From positions 1,302,001 to 1,366,000 of the forward strand of contig NZ_BAAAYL010000001.1 in the NCBI RefSeq assembly GCF_039536205.1: 64,000 bases of DNA, read 5' to 3'. Positions 8,226-16,907 of this stretch are shown here, one piece after another. Every line of letters begins with the position of its first letter. Within the stretch, counting starts at the first letter, position 1. This DNA is from Streptomyces sannanensis. Its GTDB lineage: Bacteria > Actinomycetota > Actinomycetes > Streptomycetales > Streptomycetaceae. Under the pieces are notes generated by a model. It had not been told where the DNA came from. It did not search any database and was given only the letters and a program-made list of their open reading frames with translations. The translations under genes and the position numbers were made by a program.

Positions 8226-9011
8226 CTACAGCGGGGTGACGTACGCCCCGGAGATACCTCCGTCGACCAGAAAGTCCGTCGCGTTGACAAACGAGGAGTC
8301 GTCGCTCGCCAGGAACGCCACCGCCGCAGCGATCTCCTCGGCCTCGGCGAAGCGGCCGGCCGGGATGTGCACCAGGCGGCGCGCGGCGCGCTCGGGATCC
8401 TTGGCGAACAGCTCCTGCAGCAGAGGTGTGTTGACCGGCCCCGGGCACAGTGCGTTGACACGGATGCCCTCGCGGGCGAACTGCACGCCCAGCTCACGGG
8501 ACATGGCGAGGACGCCGCCCTTGGACGCGGTGTACGAAATCTGCGACGTCGCCGCACCCATGATGGCCACGAAGGACGCGGTGTTGATGATGGATCCCTT
8601 GCCCTGGCGCTGCATATAGGGGATGGCGGCCTTGCAGCACAGGTACACGGACGTGAGGTTGACCTCCTGGACCCGCCTCCAGGCCTCCAGGCCGGTCGTG
8701 AGGATGGAGTCGTCGTCCGGTGGGGAGATACCGGCGTTGTTGAAGGCGATGTCGACACTGCCGTACGTGTCGTACGCGGTCTGGAAGAGCTCCTCGACCT
8801 GCTCGGCGTCGGTGACGTCGACCTTGACGAAGGTGCCGCCGACCTCCTCGGCAACGGCCTTGCCGGCCTTCTCGTCGATGTCGCCGCAGACGACGTTCGC
8901 GCCCTCGGAGGCGAGGCGGCGGGCGGTGGCGAGGCCGATGCCGCTGCCGGCGCCGGTAATGACGGCGGTGCGGCCGACCAGGCGGCGGCAGATGTTCGCT
9001 TCGGTGGTCAT
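8226..9011 (-). CDS. short-chain dehydrogenase/reductase (3-oxoacyl-ACP reductase-like)
   Basis: 261-residue classical SDR. The NAD(P)-binding motif is TGAGSGIG (residues ~19-26), NNAG follows at ~91, and the catalytic Ser, Tyr and Lys are in the NTASF and YTASKGG segments (YxxxK). The Asp in CGDID after beta-2 favours NAD(H). The C-terminal SDR end VNATDFLVDGGISGAY is intact. It is the third gene of the glnA4-ALDH-SDR operon, 6 nt from the ALDH stop, so it probably oxidises or reduces an intermediate of amine/ethanolamine degradation; the substrate is unknown. Homologues are often annotated fabG by default, which the context does not support. Confidence 0.85.
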   Translation of the reverse strand: MTTEANICRRLVGRTAVITGAGSGIGLATARRLASEGANVVCGDIDEKAGKAVAEEVGGTFVKVDVTDAEQVEELFQTAYDTYGSVDIAFNNAGISPPDDDSILTTGLEAWRRVQEVNLTSVYLCCKAAIPYMQRQGKGSIINTASFVAIMGAATSQISYTASKGGVLAMSRELGVQFAREGIRVNALCPGPVNTPLLQELFAKDPERAARRLVHIPAGRFAEAEEIAAAVAFLASDDSSFVNATDFLVDGGISGAYVTPL

Positions 9012-9017
9012 GGGTGC

Positions 9018-10400
9018 TCAGGCCTCCGTGCTGATGAAGACGTTCTTGGTCTCGGTGAAAGCGGTGAGGGCGTCGGGACCGAGTTCGCGGCCGAGTCCGG
9101 ACTGCTTGTAGCCGCCGAAGGGGGTCCAGTGGCGGACGCTGGAGTGGGAGTTGACGGAGAGGTTGCCGGCGGCGACCCCGCGCGAGACGCGGACGGCGCG
9201 GCCGACGTCACGGGTCCAGATGGAGCCGGACAGGCCGTACTCGGTGGCGTTGGCGAGACGTACGGCGTCGGCCTCGTCCTCGAAGGGCAGGACGACGGCG
9301 ACGGGGCCGAAGACCTCCTCGACGGCGACGGGCGCGTCCGGGGAGACGCCGGTGACCAGGGTCGGCGGGAACCAGAAGCCGGGGCCTTCGGGTGCCTTGC
9401 CGCGGATGACGGTGAGGTCGTCGGTGACGTACGAACGTACGCGTTCCAGCTGGGCCCTGGAGATCAGCGGGCCCATCCGGGTCTTCTCGTCCGCCGGGTC
9501 CCCGACGACGACGGACTCGATCGCGGGGACCAGCAACTCCAGGAAGCGGTCGTACATCGTGCGCTGGACCAGGATCCGGGTGCGGGCGCAGCAGTCCTGG
9601 CCGGAGTTGTCGAGGAACGACATGGGCGCGGCGGCCGCGGCGGCCTCGATGTCGGCGTCGGCGAAGACGATGTTGGGGCTCTTGCCGCCGAGTTCGAGGG
9701 TGAGCCGCTTCACGCGGTCGGCGCACTTGGCCATGATCTGCTTGCCCACCCCGGTGGAGCCGGTGAACACGATCTTGGCGACGCCGGGGTGCTCGACCAG
9801 GGCGTTGCCCGCGATATCGCCCGCGCCGGGCAGCACCTGGAAGAGGTGCTCGGGCAGCCCGGCCTCCAGGGCGAGTTCGGCGATCCGGAGGGCGGTGAGC
9901 GGGGTCGTCTCGGCGGGCTTGAGGATGACGGCGTTGCCGGCGGCGAGCGCCGGGGCGGTGCCCCAGGCGGCGATCGGCATGGGGAAGTTCCAGGGCGCGA
10001 TGACGCCGACGACGCCGAGCGGTTCGAGGAAGGTGACGTCCAGACCGCCGGGGACCGGGATCTGCCGGCCGCTGAGCCGCTCCACTCCCCCGGCTGCGAA
10101 GTCCAGGAGATCGCGGACGTTGCCGGCCTCCCATCGGGCGTTGCCGATGACATGGCCCGCCTCGCGGACCTCCAGCCGGGCGAGTTCCTCGATGTGCTCG
10201 TCCACGACGGCGGCAAAGCGCCGCAAGCCACGGGCGCGGTCGCCAGGCGCGAGGCCGGCCCATGCCGCCTGCGCCTTCGTGGCCCGTACGACGGCGGCGT
10301 CGACGTCCTCGACGGTGGCTCCGGGGACGGTCGCGATGACCTCCTCGGTGGCCGGGTCGATTACCTGAAGCTCGTACGAGTGCGACAAGGAAGGCCTCAC
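9018..10400 (-). CDS. aldehyde dehydrogenase of the gamma-glutamyl-amine pathway
   Basis: 460-residue NAD(P)-dependent ALDH. It shows the substrate/cofactor stretch VIAPWNFPMPIAAW, the FTGSTGVGKQI motif, the general base Glu in LELGGKSPN, and the nucleophile Cys in GQDCCARTR. In the PuuC/GabD-like context it would oxidise the aldehyde formed from a gamma-glutamylated amine. The start is the GTG at 10398-10400, which overlaps the glnA4 stop (GTGA), so the two are translationally coupled. A longer frame upstream is just the shadow of glnA4. Substrate assignment is by neighbourhood. Confidence 0.88.
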   Translation of the reverse strand: MRPSLSHSYELQVIDPATEEVIATVPGATVEDVDAAVVRATKAQAAWAGLAPGDRARGLRRFAAVVDEHIEELARLEVREAGHVIGNARWEAGNVRDLLDFAAGGVERLSGRQIPVPGGLDVTFLEPLGVVGVIAPWNFPMPIAAWGTAPALAAGNAVILKPAETTPLTALRIAELALEAGLPEHLFQVLPGAGDIAGNALVEHPGVAKIVFTGSTGVGKQIMAKCADRVKRLTLELGGKSPNIVFADADIEAAAAAAPMSFLDNSGQDCCARTRILVQRTMYDRFLELLVPAIESVVVGDPADEKTRMGPLISRAQLERVRSYVTDDLTVIRGKAPEGPGFWFPPTLVTGVSPDAPVAVEEVFGPVAVVLPFEDEADAVRLANATEYGLSGSIWTRDVGRAVRVSRGVAAGNLSVNSHSSVRHWTPFGGYKQSGLGRELGPDALTAFTETKNVFISTEA

Positions 10401-11761
10401 ATGCGTTCGAAGGAGCGGAAGCGCTCCCAGTCGGTGACCGCGGCGTCGAAGGCGTCCAGCTCGACGCGCGCCATGTTGCTGTAGTGCTCGACGACGTCGT
10501 TGCCGAAGGCGGCCTTGGCGATGGGGCTGTTGGCCCACAGCTCGGCGGCCTCGCGGAGGTTGGTGGGGACGTGCTCGAAGTCGGCGGTGTAGGCGTTGCC
10601 GGGGCAGGGCTCGGGGAGTTCGAGCTCGTTCTCGATGCCGTACAGGCCTGCGGCGACCATGCCGGCGACGGCGAGGTACGGATTGACGTCCCCGCCGGGG
10701 AGGCGGTTCTCGAAGCGCATCGAGCGGCCGTGGCCGACGACGCGCAGGGCGCAGGTGCGGTTGTCGAAACCCCAGGCGACCGCGGTGGGGGCGAAGGTGC
10801 CGGGCTGGAAGCGCTTGTACGAGTTGATGTTCGGCGCGTGGAGCAGGGAGAAGTCGCGCAGTGCGGCGAGCTGTCCGGCCAGGAAGTGACACATGACCGG
10901 GGACATCCCGCCCGGCCCGTCGCCGGGCATGACATTGGTGCCGTCGGCGTCCTGGAGCGACAGATGGATGTGGCAGGAGTTGCCCTCGCGCTCGTTGAAC
11001 TTGGCCATGAAGGTCAGCGCCATGCCCTCCTGGGCGGCGATCTCCTTGGCGCCGGTCTTGTAGACGGCGTGCTGGTCGCAGGTGACCAGGGCCTCGTCGT
11101 AGCGGAAGGCGATCTCGTGCTGCCCGAGGTTGCACTCGCCCTTGGCGGATTCGACGGTCAGGCCCGCGCCGGCCATGTCGTTGCGGATGCGGCGCAGCAG
11201 CGGCTCGATGCGGCCGGTGCCCAGCACCGAGTAGTCGATGTTGTACTGGTTGGCCGGGGTGAGATCGCGGTAGGCGCGGTTCCAGGCCTGCTCGTACGTG
11301 TCCCTGAAGACGATGAACTCCAGCTCGGTGCCCACCTGGGCGGTCCAGCCCCGCTCGGCGAGCCGGTCGAGCTGCCGGCGCAGGATCCGGCGGGGCGCGG
11401 CGGCGACAGGTGAGCCGTCGTTCCATGCGAGGTCGGCGATGAGCAGGGCGGTTCCCTCGTTCCAGGGGACGCGCCGCAGCGTGCCGATGTCGGGGTGCAT
11501 GGCGAAGTCGCCGTAGCCGCGCTCCCAGGACGACATCGCGTATCCGTCGACGGTGTTCAGGTCGACATCGACGGCGAGCAGGTAGTTGCAGCCCTCGGTG
11601 CCGTGCTCGAGCACCTCGTCGAGAAAGAAGGATGCGGCGAACCGCTTGCCCTGAAGTCTCCCTTGCATATCGGGGAACGTCAGGACGACAGTGTCGATCT
11701 CACCGCTTCGGACGAGAGCACGCAGCTCCTCGACTCCGAGCGGGGCTGTGCGGTCTGCCAC
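10397..11761 (-). CDS. glnA4: GlnA4-type gamma-glutamylethanolamide/polyamine synthetase
   Basis: 454-residue glutamine synthetase homologue of the type that joins glutamate to amines using ATP rather than making glutamine. Visible motifs: MQGRLQGKRF near the N-terminus, the catalytic-domain start GTELEFIVF (metal ligand Glu), KGECNLGQHEI (metal ligands), the His loop FMAKFNEREGNSCHIHLSL, and the ATP-site Arg cluster in NRLPGGDVNPYL. The typical GSI adenylylation loop is not obvious. In S. coelicolor the gene in this position (SCO1613, from memory) makes gamma-glutamylethanolamide. GTG start at 11761 behind AAGGAGG. First gene of an operon with the ALDH and SDR; divergent from a FadR-type regulator and sharing its control region. 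Confidence 0.88.
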   Translation of the reverse strand: MADRTAPLGVEELRALVRSGEIDTVVLTFPDMQGRLQGKRFAASFFLDEVLEHGTEGCNYLLAVDVDLNTVDGYAMSSWERGYGDFAMHPDIGTLRRVPWNEGTALLIADLAWNDGSPVAAAPRRILRRQLDRLAERGWTAQVGTELEFIVFRDTYEQAWNRAYRDLTPANQYNIDYSVLGTGRIEPLLRRIRNDMAGAGLTVESAKGECNLGQHEIAFRYDEALVTCDQHAVYKTGAKEIAAQEGMALTFMAKFNEREGNSCHIHLSLQDADGTNVMPGDGPGGMSPVMCHFLAGQLAALRDFSLLHAPNINSYKRFQPGTFAPTAVAWGFDNRTCALRVVGHGRSMRFENRLPGGDVNPYLAVAGMVAAGLYGIENELELPEPCPGNAYTADFEHVPTNLREAAELWANSPIAKAAFGNDVVEHYSNMARVELDAFDAAVTDWERFRSFERM

Positions 11762-11790
11762 GGGAGGGCCTCCTTCGGTCAGCCGAGGGC

Positions 11791-11817
11791 CATAAGGTAT
11801 TGGGCAGAACCATTGAT
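11791..11817. promoter_or_regulatory. operator-like motif between glnA4 and its regulator
   Basis: The divergent 75-nt gap holds GCCATAAGGTAT followed 9 nt later by CCATTG. Almost the same arrangement, GCCATAAAGGTAT then CCATTG, recurs at 12625-12653 in front of the gamma-glutamyl hydrolase. Two independent promoters of one pathway sharing an element strongly suggests a binding site for the FadR-type regulator encoded between them. The identity of the protein that binds is inferred. Confidence 0.6.
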
Positions 11818-11836
11818 TGGGAAGGGGAACCGCGGT

Positions 11837-12583
11837 ATGGACGGGGCGGATTCCGGCGCCCTGCCGGACGACCGGCTGACCCCGGTGCTGCGGCCCGTGA
11901 GGGCGGGCAACGGCTTCGAGGAGGCACTGGAGCAGATCCTGCAGGTGGTACGACTCGGCCTGGTACCCGCCGGGGAACGGCTCCCGGCCGAACGCGAGCT
12001 GGCCGAGCGGCTCGGGATCAGCAGGGTCACGCTGCGCGAGGTGCTCAAGGTCCTCCAGGACCAGGGGCTGGTCGAGAGCAGGCGCGGCCGGTACGGCGGA
12101 ACGTTCGTGCTGCCGCGTCCCGAATCACCGGCCGACCGGGCCGAGGAGGAGCTGCGTCGGCGCGTGGCCGGCGTGGACGTGGAGGATGCCCTGCGCTTCC
12201 GCGAGGTCCTGGAAGTCGGCGCGGCCGGTCTCTGCGCGCAGCACGGGCTCACCGACGAGCAGGCCGACCGACTGCGGGCCGCGCTCACCGCGACGCGCGA
12301 CGCACCGCTCACCGACTACCGGCGCCTCGACACACTGCTGCACCTGACGATCGCCGAACTGTCCGGCTCGGCCACGCTCACCGCGCAGTACGCGGCCGTG
12401 CGCGCGACCGTGAACGACCTTCTGGACTGCATCCCGTTGCTCGTACGCAATCTCGAGCACTCCCAGCGCCAGCACGCCGCCCTGGTCGAGGCGGTGCTCG
12501 ACGGCGACGCCGACGCCGCGCGGGACATCATGCGCGAGCACTGCGCCTGCACTGCGGCGCTGCTCAGGGGCTTCCTGACGTGA
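11837..12583 (+). CDS. FadR-family (GntR superfamily) transcriptional regulator
   Basis: 248 residues. A winged-helix domain (residues ~20-85) contains the GntR pattern VPAGERLPAERELAERLGIS and SRVTLREVLKVLQDQGLVES, followed by the RGRYGGTFV wing. The rest is an all-helical FCD ligand domain (FREVLEVGAAGLCAQHG, then H-rich QHAALVEAVLDGD and MREH) that commonly binds a metal and an organic acid. By position it corresponds to the regulator of the ethanolamine/polyamine genes in S. coelicolor (EpuRII, from memory). The ATG at 11837 follows AAGGGGA. A shared motif in two nearby promoters is the likely target. Confidence 0.85.
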   Translation: MDGADSGALPDDRLTPVLRPVRAGNGFEEALEQILQVVRLGLVPAGERLPAERELAERLGISRVTLREVLKVLQDQGLVESRRGRYGGTFVLPRPESPADRAEEELRRRVAGVDVEDALRFREVLEVGAAGLCAQHGLTDEQADRLRAALTATRDAPLTDYRRLDTLLHLTIAELSGSATLTAQYAAVRATVNDLLDCIPLLVRNLEHSQRQHAALVEAVLDGDADAARDIMREHCACTAALLRGFLT

Positions 12584-12624
12584 CTGCCCGGACTATGCGA
12601 GGTTCTTGATTTCCCGGCCTCGGC

Positions 12625-12653
12625 GCCATAAAGGTATGACACCGGGCCATTGG
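12625..12653. promoter_or_regulatory. second copy of the operator-like motif
   Basis: GCCATAAAGGTAT, 10 nt, then CCATTGG, about 27 nt upstream of the hydrolase GTG start. It matches the element at 11791-11817 with one extra A and a spacer longer by one base. Its place close to the ribosome site fits a repressor acting at the promoter of the hydrolase gene. Confidence 0.55.
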
Positions 12654-12679
12654 GCCTCCTCCGCTGCGAGGGAGTACCC

Positions 12680-13429
12680 GTGCACCAGCCGCTCATCGGC
12701 GTCAGTACCTATCTGGAGGCGTCCGCGAAGTGGGGCGTGTGGGACCTGCCCGCCGCCCTGCTCCCCGCCGTCTATCCCCGGCTCGTCCAGGCCGCAGGCG
12801 GCCTCGCGGCGATGCTCCCGCCCGACGACCCGGCCCACGCCGCGTCCGTGGTGGCCCGGCTCGACGGCCTGGTCATCGCGGGCGGCCCCGATGTCGACCC
12901 CTCCCGCTACGGCACCGAACGCGACCCGCGCACCGGCCCGCCGGCCCACGAGCGGGACGCCTGGGAACTCGCCCTCATCGAGGCGGCCCTGGCCTCCGGC
13001 ACCCCGCTGCTCGGCATCTGCCGGGGGATGCAGCTGCTCAACGTCGCCCGCGGCGGCACGCTCGTCCAGCACATGGACGGGCACACGGCGGGGGTGGGCG
13101 TGATGGGGCTCCACCCCGTGACGCCGGTACCGGGAACGCTGTACGCGTCCGTGGTGCCGGAGGAGTCGTCCGTACCGACGTACCACCACCAGGCCGTGGA
13201 CCGCCTCGGCGACGGGCTCGTCGCATCGGCCCACGCGTCGGACGACGGCACGGTCGAGGCCGTCGAACTCCCGGGCGAGGAGTGGGTGCTGGGCGTCCAG
13301 TGGCACCCGGAGATGGGCGAGGACACCCGCGTCATGGCAGCGCTGGCGCGAGCCGCGCTTGGCTGTGTCCCTTTTCAGGGATGTCGTTTCGAGGTGAGTT
13401 CGGGAGTCACTCGCGGAGCTTTTTCATGA
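12680..13429 (+). CDS. gamma-glutamyl-amine hydrolase (class I glutamine amidotransferase, PuuD-like)
   Basis: 249 residues. The catalytic Cys is in LLGICRGMQLLNV and the His-Glu pair in GVQWHPEM, the Peptidase C26/PuuD pattern. It would free the gamma-glutamyl group after the amine has been oxidised, completing the pathway begun by GlnA4. I chose the GTG at 12680 (VHQPLIGVSTY) because it follows GAGGGAG and starts at the usual family N-terminus. The last ~20 residues, after ALARAALG, do not look like the family end and include VPFQGCRFEV; this coincides with the start of an accessory segment, so the native C-terminus may have been replaced. The catalytic core is complete. Confidence 0.85.
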   Translation: MHQPLIGVSTYLEASAKWGVWDLPAALLPAVYPRLVQAAGGLAAMLPPDDPAHAASVVARLDGLVIAGGPDVDPSRYGTERDPRTGPPAHERDAWELALIEAALASGTPLLGICRGMQLLNVARGGTLVQHMDGHTAGVGVMGLHPVTPVPGTLYASVVPEESSVPTYHHQAVDRLGDGLVASAHASDDGTVEAVELPGEEWVLGVQWHPEMGEDTRVMAALARAALGCVPFQGCRFEVSSGVTRGAFS

Positions 13430-13450
13430 TCAATATCGATATGAATTGAT
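13429..13450. promoter_or_regulatory. AT-rich palindrome
   Basis: ATCAAT and ATTGAT flank a 10-bp self-complementary core ATATCGATAT (13433-13442). Such AT-rich DNA stands out here and sits just past the hydrolase stop and about 140 nt before the kinase-like gene. It could be an operator for that gene; the cognate regulator is unknown. Confidence 0.35.
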
Positions 13451-13587
13451 GTCACTGGGTCGCTGCGGCCGCCGTCAGGGCCCCAGGAGCGGATCATCGC
13501 CCTCGACGTGAGAGTGTGGCGGCAGCTCCTGCCCGGGTGTTCGTTGAAGTGGTTGCACGAGAGGCGGGTGCCCGGCTGGAGGCATAG

Positions 13588-14742
13588 GTGAAGAGCCCTG
13601 ACATGTCCCGCGGTGCTCGTCTGGCCGCCCACGGTGCCGTTTCCACATCGCTGGCGCTATGCAGTGATCGCAGACTGCACGAGCTCGTGGACGCCGCCAC
13701 ACCGATCGGTTCCGGCATCGGCGGGAAGTCAGTACTGCTGGAGGTCGACGGAACCCCGGTCTTCGTCAAGCAGGTACGCCTGACCGATCTGGAGCGACGG
13801 CCGGAGAACGTTCACTCCACGGCGAATTTGTTCCGGCTGCCGGTCTTCTGCCAGTACGGTATCGGCAGTATCGGCGGCCCGGGGTTCGGAGCCTGGCGGG
13901 AGCTGGCCGCGCACACCATGACGACGAACTGGGTGATCGCGGGAGACTACGAGGGTTTCCCCCTGATGTACCACTGGCGGGTGCTACCAGACCCTGGTCA
14001 GCCACTTCCGGAGGAACTGACCGATGTGGAACGAGCTGTCGCCTACTGGGGAGGCGGATCGCAGGTACGCCGCCGGATCGAGGCTCTCCAGCAGTCCACG
14101 GCAAGCCTCATGCTGTTCCTGGAGTACATCCCGCAGAACCTGCACGACTGGTTGGGCGTCCAGATCGGGGCCGGTGACGAGGTGGCCGAGCGGGCCTGCG
14201 CCATGGTGGACAACGAGCTGAAAGCCGGCATCTCGTTCATGAACGACCGCGGGCTGCTGCACTTCGACGCCCACTTCGAAAACATCCTGACCGACGGCCG
14301 GCGGCTCTTCTTCGCCGACTACGGCCTCGCGATCTCCTCCCGCTTCGAACTCACACAGGACGAGGCCGACTTCTTCGACCAGCACCGCACCTACGACCGG
14401 TGCTACGCCGTCACGCATCTGGTGAACTGGCTGGCCGTCGCTCTGTACGGGCACGAACCGGAAGAACGCAAGACGTTTGTGCGCACCTGCGCCCAGGGGG
14501 TGGCCCCGGGGAAAATTCCAGCGGCGGTCGCGGCAATCCTTGTCCGTTACGCGCCGGTCGCCGCAGTGATGGGGGACTTCTATCGCCAATTCCAGCAGGA
14601 GAGCCGGGCGACCACCTACCCGCTGGAGGCGATCCGCCGGATCGGACAGCAGGACAGCCCGCCTGATGCGGCGACGGGGTCATCGGGAAGAAAGCCGCGC
14701 GAATCGTGCACAGACTCGCGTCTCACTCGGACGTGCGAGTGA
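13588..14742 (+). CDS. atypical protein-kinase-like phosphotransferase
   Basis: 384 residues with a degenerate kinase fold: GIGGKSVLLEVDGTPVFVKQV supplies a glycine-containing turn and the ATP-binding Lys, the catalytic loop reads LLHFDAHFENIL (HFD in place of HRD, with the metal-binding Asn), and FADYGLA replaces DFG. Between them is LEYIPQNLHDWLG, the hinge region. The substrate, protein or small molecule, cannot be told; aminoglycoside-phosphotransferase-like and Ser/Thr-kinase-like readings are both possible. GTG start at 13588 with GGAGG 5 nt before. It is the first gene of the accessory segment and stands alone on the plus strand. The Ser/Arg-rich tail after ~355 looks disordered. Confidence 0.65.
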   Translation: MKSPDMSRGARLAAHGAVSTSLALCSDRRLHELVDAATPIGSGIGGKSVLLEVDGTPVFVKQVRLTDLERRPENVHSTANLFRLPVFCQYGIGSIGGPGFGAWRELAAHTMTTNWVIAGDYEGFPLMYHWRVLPDPGQPLPEELTDVERAVAYWGGGSQVRRRIEALQQSTASLMLFLEYIPQNLHDWLGVQIGAGDEVAERACAMVDNELKAGISFMNDRGLLHFDAHFENILTDGRRLFFADYGLAISSRFELTQDEADFFDQHRTYDRCYAVTHLVNWLAVALYGHEPEERKTFVRTCAQGVAPGKIPAAVAAILVRYAPVAAVMGDFYRQFQQESRATTYPLEAIRRIGQQDSPPDAATGSSGRKPRESCTDSRLTRTCE

Positions 14743-14918
14743 GGAAGTTGGAGGTGGTGAGTGGCCATCGACAGGTGACGCGAGCGTGTACTCCGGCCCG
14801 GGCCGCCCAGCCCAGCGGTGGCGGGTGAACGGCTCCTCCGGATCCGGGCCGCGACGGACGGCGGCATGACCAGCGGTTCATGCAGGACGCTGTCCGGCAC
14901 CGCTGGGTTTTGGGCTCG

Positions 14919-15431
14919 CTACCAGGGCGTACTGCCGTCGTGCAGGTAGACGGGGCGCCCGTCGTCAAGGGCGCGTACTGCGGCGTCGAGCCGGGCCCTC
15001 ATCCGCTCCCGCAGCCTTTCCCGGGCCTTGTCCACGGAGACAAACGCTGCTTCGGACAACTCCTCGTCATGGGGGCGCAACTCCGCGGCTTGGTCCTCGT
15101 CAAGGGTTCCGGCGTCGAAAATGAAAGCCAGTTGGTCATCCCACGGGCCGTGGGGTGGCACCCAGTCGACGACGAGGATCCCGCGCAAGGCGATCTCCAG
15201 GCCCAGCTCCTCGCGCAGCTCCCGCACCACCGTCTTCTCAGGCGGCTCATTGGCTTCTGCCATGCCGCCGGGCAGGTCCCATCCGGGCTTGTAGGTAGGG
15301 TTCACCAGCAGCACGCGGCCGACCGGATCACGCAACAACACATCCGCCGCGACGCGTTTACGGGCCTGGGTGGCGTTGCCTTCGGCAAGGTACGCGTTCC
15401 AAGCCGCCGGGTCGGCTGGTGTGGGCCTCAT
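14919..15431 (-). CDS. NUDIX hydrolase
   Basis: 170 residues with an intact Nudix box: GGMAEANEPPEKTVVREL followed by REELGL (GX5EX7REUXEEXGU), so pyrophosphohydrolase activity on a nucleoside diphosphate derivative is expected. WDLPGG precedes it and the preceding strand is RVLLVNPTYKPG. Start at 15431 overlaps the stop of the XRE gene by 4 nt (ATGA), so it is the downstream, coupled partner of that regulator. Substrate unknown; housecleaning (oxidised or damaged nucleotides) and signalling roles are equally open. Confidence 0.88.
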   Translation of the reverse strand: MRPTPADPAAWNAYLAEGNATQARKRVAADVLLRDPVGRVLLVNPTYKPGWDLPGGMAEANEPPEKTVVRELREELGLEIALRGILVVDWVPPHGPWDDQLAFIFDAGTLDEDQAAELRPHDEELSEAAFVSVDKARERLRERMRARLDAAVRALDDGRPVYLHDGSTPW

Positions 15432-16684
15432 GTAGGGGTGCCTCCCCTGGGGGTGATGATGTCGGCCAGCAGCAGCATTCTGGCGCGTCGCTGGTCCTCG
15501 AAGCGCCCCAGATAATCGCGAACCGGACCATACTCCTTGTGGGGCTCCAGAAGATGACGGAGGTCGTCCAGCTGGTGGACGACACGGACCGAGCCCAGAG
15601 TTGGGCTGGTGGTGAGCAATTCATGGCCGACGCTCACTGCGGAGTCGAGGTCCCCCCGCCTCACGTGGATGCCGACCAGGGTGATCCGGCTCAGTGCGAG
15701 AGACCGAGTCCGTCCTGCCTCCCGCAGGGCCACCGACTGCTCGGCCTGGATCAGTGCCTCGTCGTACCGATCGAGGTCGCGAAGGATCAGCGCGGACTCG
15801 CTCGCCAGAGCGGCGGCATCGAAAGGGCTCAGCCACGGGTGCTCCACGCCCGCCGATGCCTCAAGGTCGTGTCGGGCCTCCCCAAGAGCGCGGAGTGCAG
15901 GCGCCTGCTGCGCAACTGCCGCCAGGGCGCGGGCCTGCCTGGTGTGAAGCAGAGCGCTGAGCACGGGGATGCGCGGTCCTTGGCGCGCGAACTCGAGGCC
16001 TGCCTGTGCCCACTGTGCGGCGCCCGCCGCGTCACCGGTCTGGAGGGCGAGGTGGCTGCTGCTCGCGGCGACGTGCGCGGCCAGCGGCCAATCTCCTGGG
16101 GTGCGAGCAAGGGGTAGAGCACGGGCGAAGTGCCGGGCAGCGAGTTCGTCCTGGCCTGAGTCGTGCGCCATCCATCCGGCCATCTCCGTCAAGGCCGCAG
16201 CGGCCGCGAACACCTGCGGACCGCTGACGGTGTCGACAAGTCGAGGCGCCACACGGTCCACGAGATGCCTCACGACTGCCCCGTAAAGACGTCCACCACC
16301 CGTCTGGCGATCCGCGTTACGGAAGGCGCCCATGGCTGCCAGCTCGTCTCCATCCGGCGGCAGTTGCATCGCCTGGCGCCCTTCGGCGGCGGGAGGTTCC
16401 CAGGGCCGCCGGGCCAGGCCGAGCAGATGACCGGGGATATGAAAGCCATCCGCGATCTGCTCGAACAGGGCCAGCTTTTCCACTCGGCTCTTGCCGTTCA
16501 TGTAGTCGTACAGGCGGCCCTGGGTAATGTCCACGGCGGCAGCAATCCTGCGTGTGCTGACACCTCGTCCGTTGAGCAACCGGAACACGGACCCCATGTC
16601 CCGCTCGGCACACGCGGTGAGCAGCCGGTCGTCCCCGAGCAGTCCGGCAATGACATCGCGCGGATCCGGTGGCTGACGGCTCAT
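15428..16684 (-). CDS. XRE-type regulator with a helical-repeat (TPR-like) domain
   Basis: 418 residues. An N-terminal helix-turn-helix (about residues 28-75: RDMGSVFRLLNGRGVSTRRI, then VDITQGRLYDYMNGKSRVEK) is followed by a proline/alanine linker and ten or so helix pairs resembling tetratricopeptide repeats (AHVAASSSHLALQTGDAAGA, SLALSRITLVGIHVRRGDLD). This architecture is very common in Streptomyces signal-responsive regulators that sense peptides or partners through the repeats. The ATG at 16684 follows GGGAG; upstream in-frame codons are less likely. It is co-translated with the NUDIX gene and divergent from the HATPase gene. Confidence 0.85.
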   Translation of the reverse strand: MSRQPPDPRDVIAGLLGDDRLLTACAERDMGSVFRLLNGRGVSTRRIAAAVDITQGRLYDYMNGKSRVEKLALFEQIADGFHIPGHLLGLARRPWEPPAAEGRQAMQLPPDGDELAAMGAFRNADRQTGGGRLYGAVVRHLVDRVAPRLVDTVSGPQVFAAAAALTEMAGWMAHDSGQDELAARHFARALPLARTPGDWPLAAHVAASSSHLALQTGDAAGAAQWAQAGLEFARQGPRIPVLSALLHTRQARALAAVAQQAPALRALGEARHDLEASAGVEHPWLSPFDAAALASESALILRDLDRYDEALIQAEQSVALREAGRTRSLALSRITLVGIHVRRGDLDSAVSVGHELLTTSPTLGSVRVVHQLDDLRHLLEPHKEYGPVRDYLGRFEDQRRARMLLLADIITPRGGTPT

Positions 16685-16907
16685 CGACGGCTCCCGGTGG
16701 TCGTGGTCTCCGATGCTACGGCCGCATCGGATGCCTGACTCCATCTTGGGGTCACCCCTTGGAGTCCTCTCGCTACTGCTCGATGTCATTGACTGGCGTC
16801 AGCCGCTCACGCGGGCGGCGTCTTCTCCGAACACAGCGGCGTAAAGCTCACCCGTCGTGGCTACGCCCGCTGCTCCCCACCCACCAAAGCCCCAGGTGAC
16901 CGCGACC

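Noticed and set aside
8097..10484. A 795-codon plus-strand open frame
   Set aside because: It is the antisense of the ALDH/SDR genes, made long by GC-rich third positions; no domain or ribosome site.
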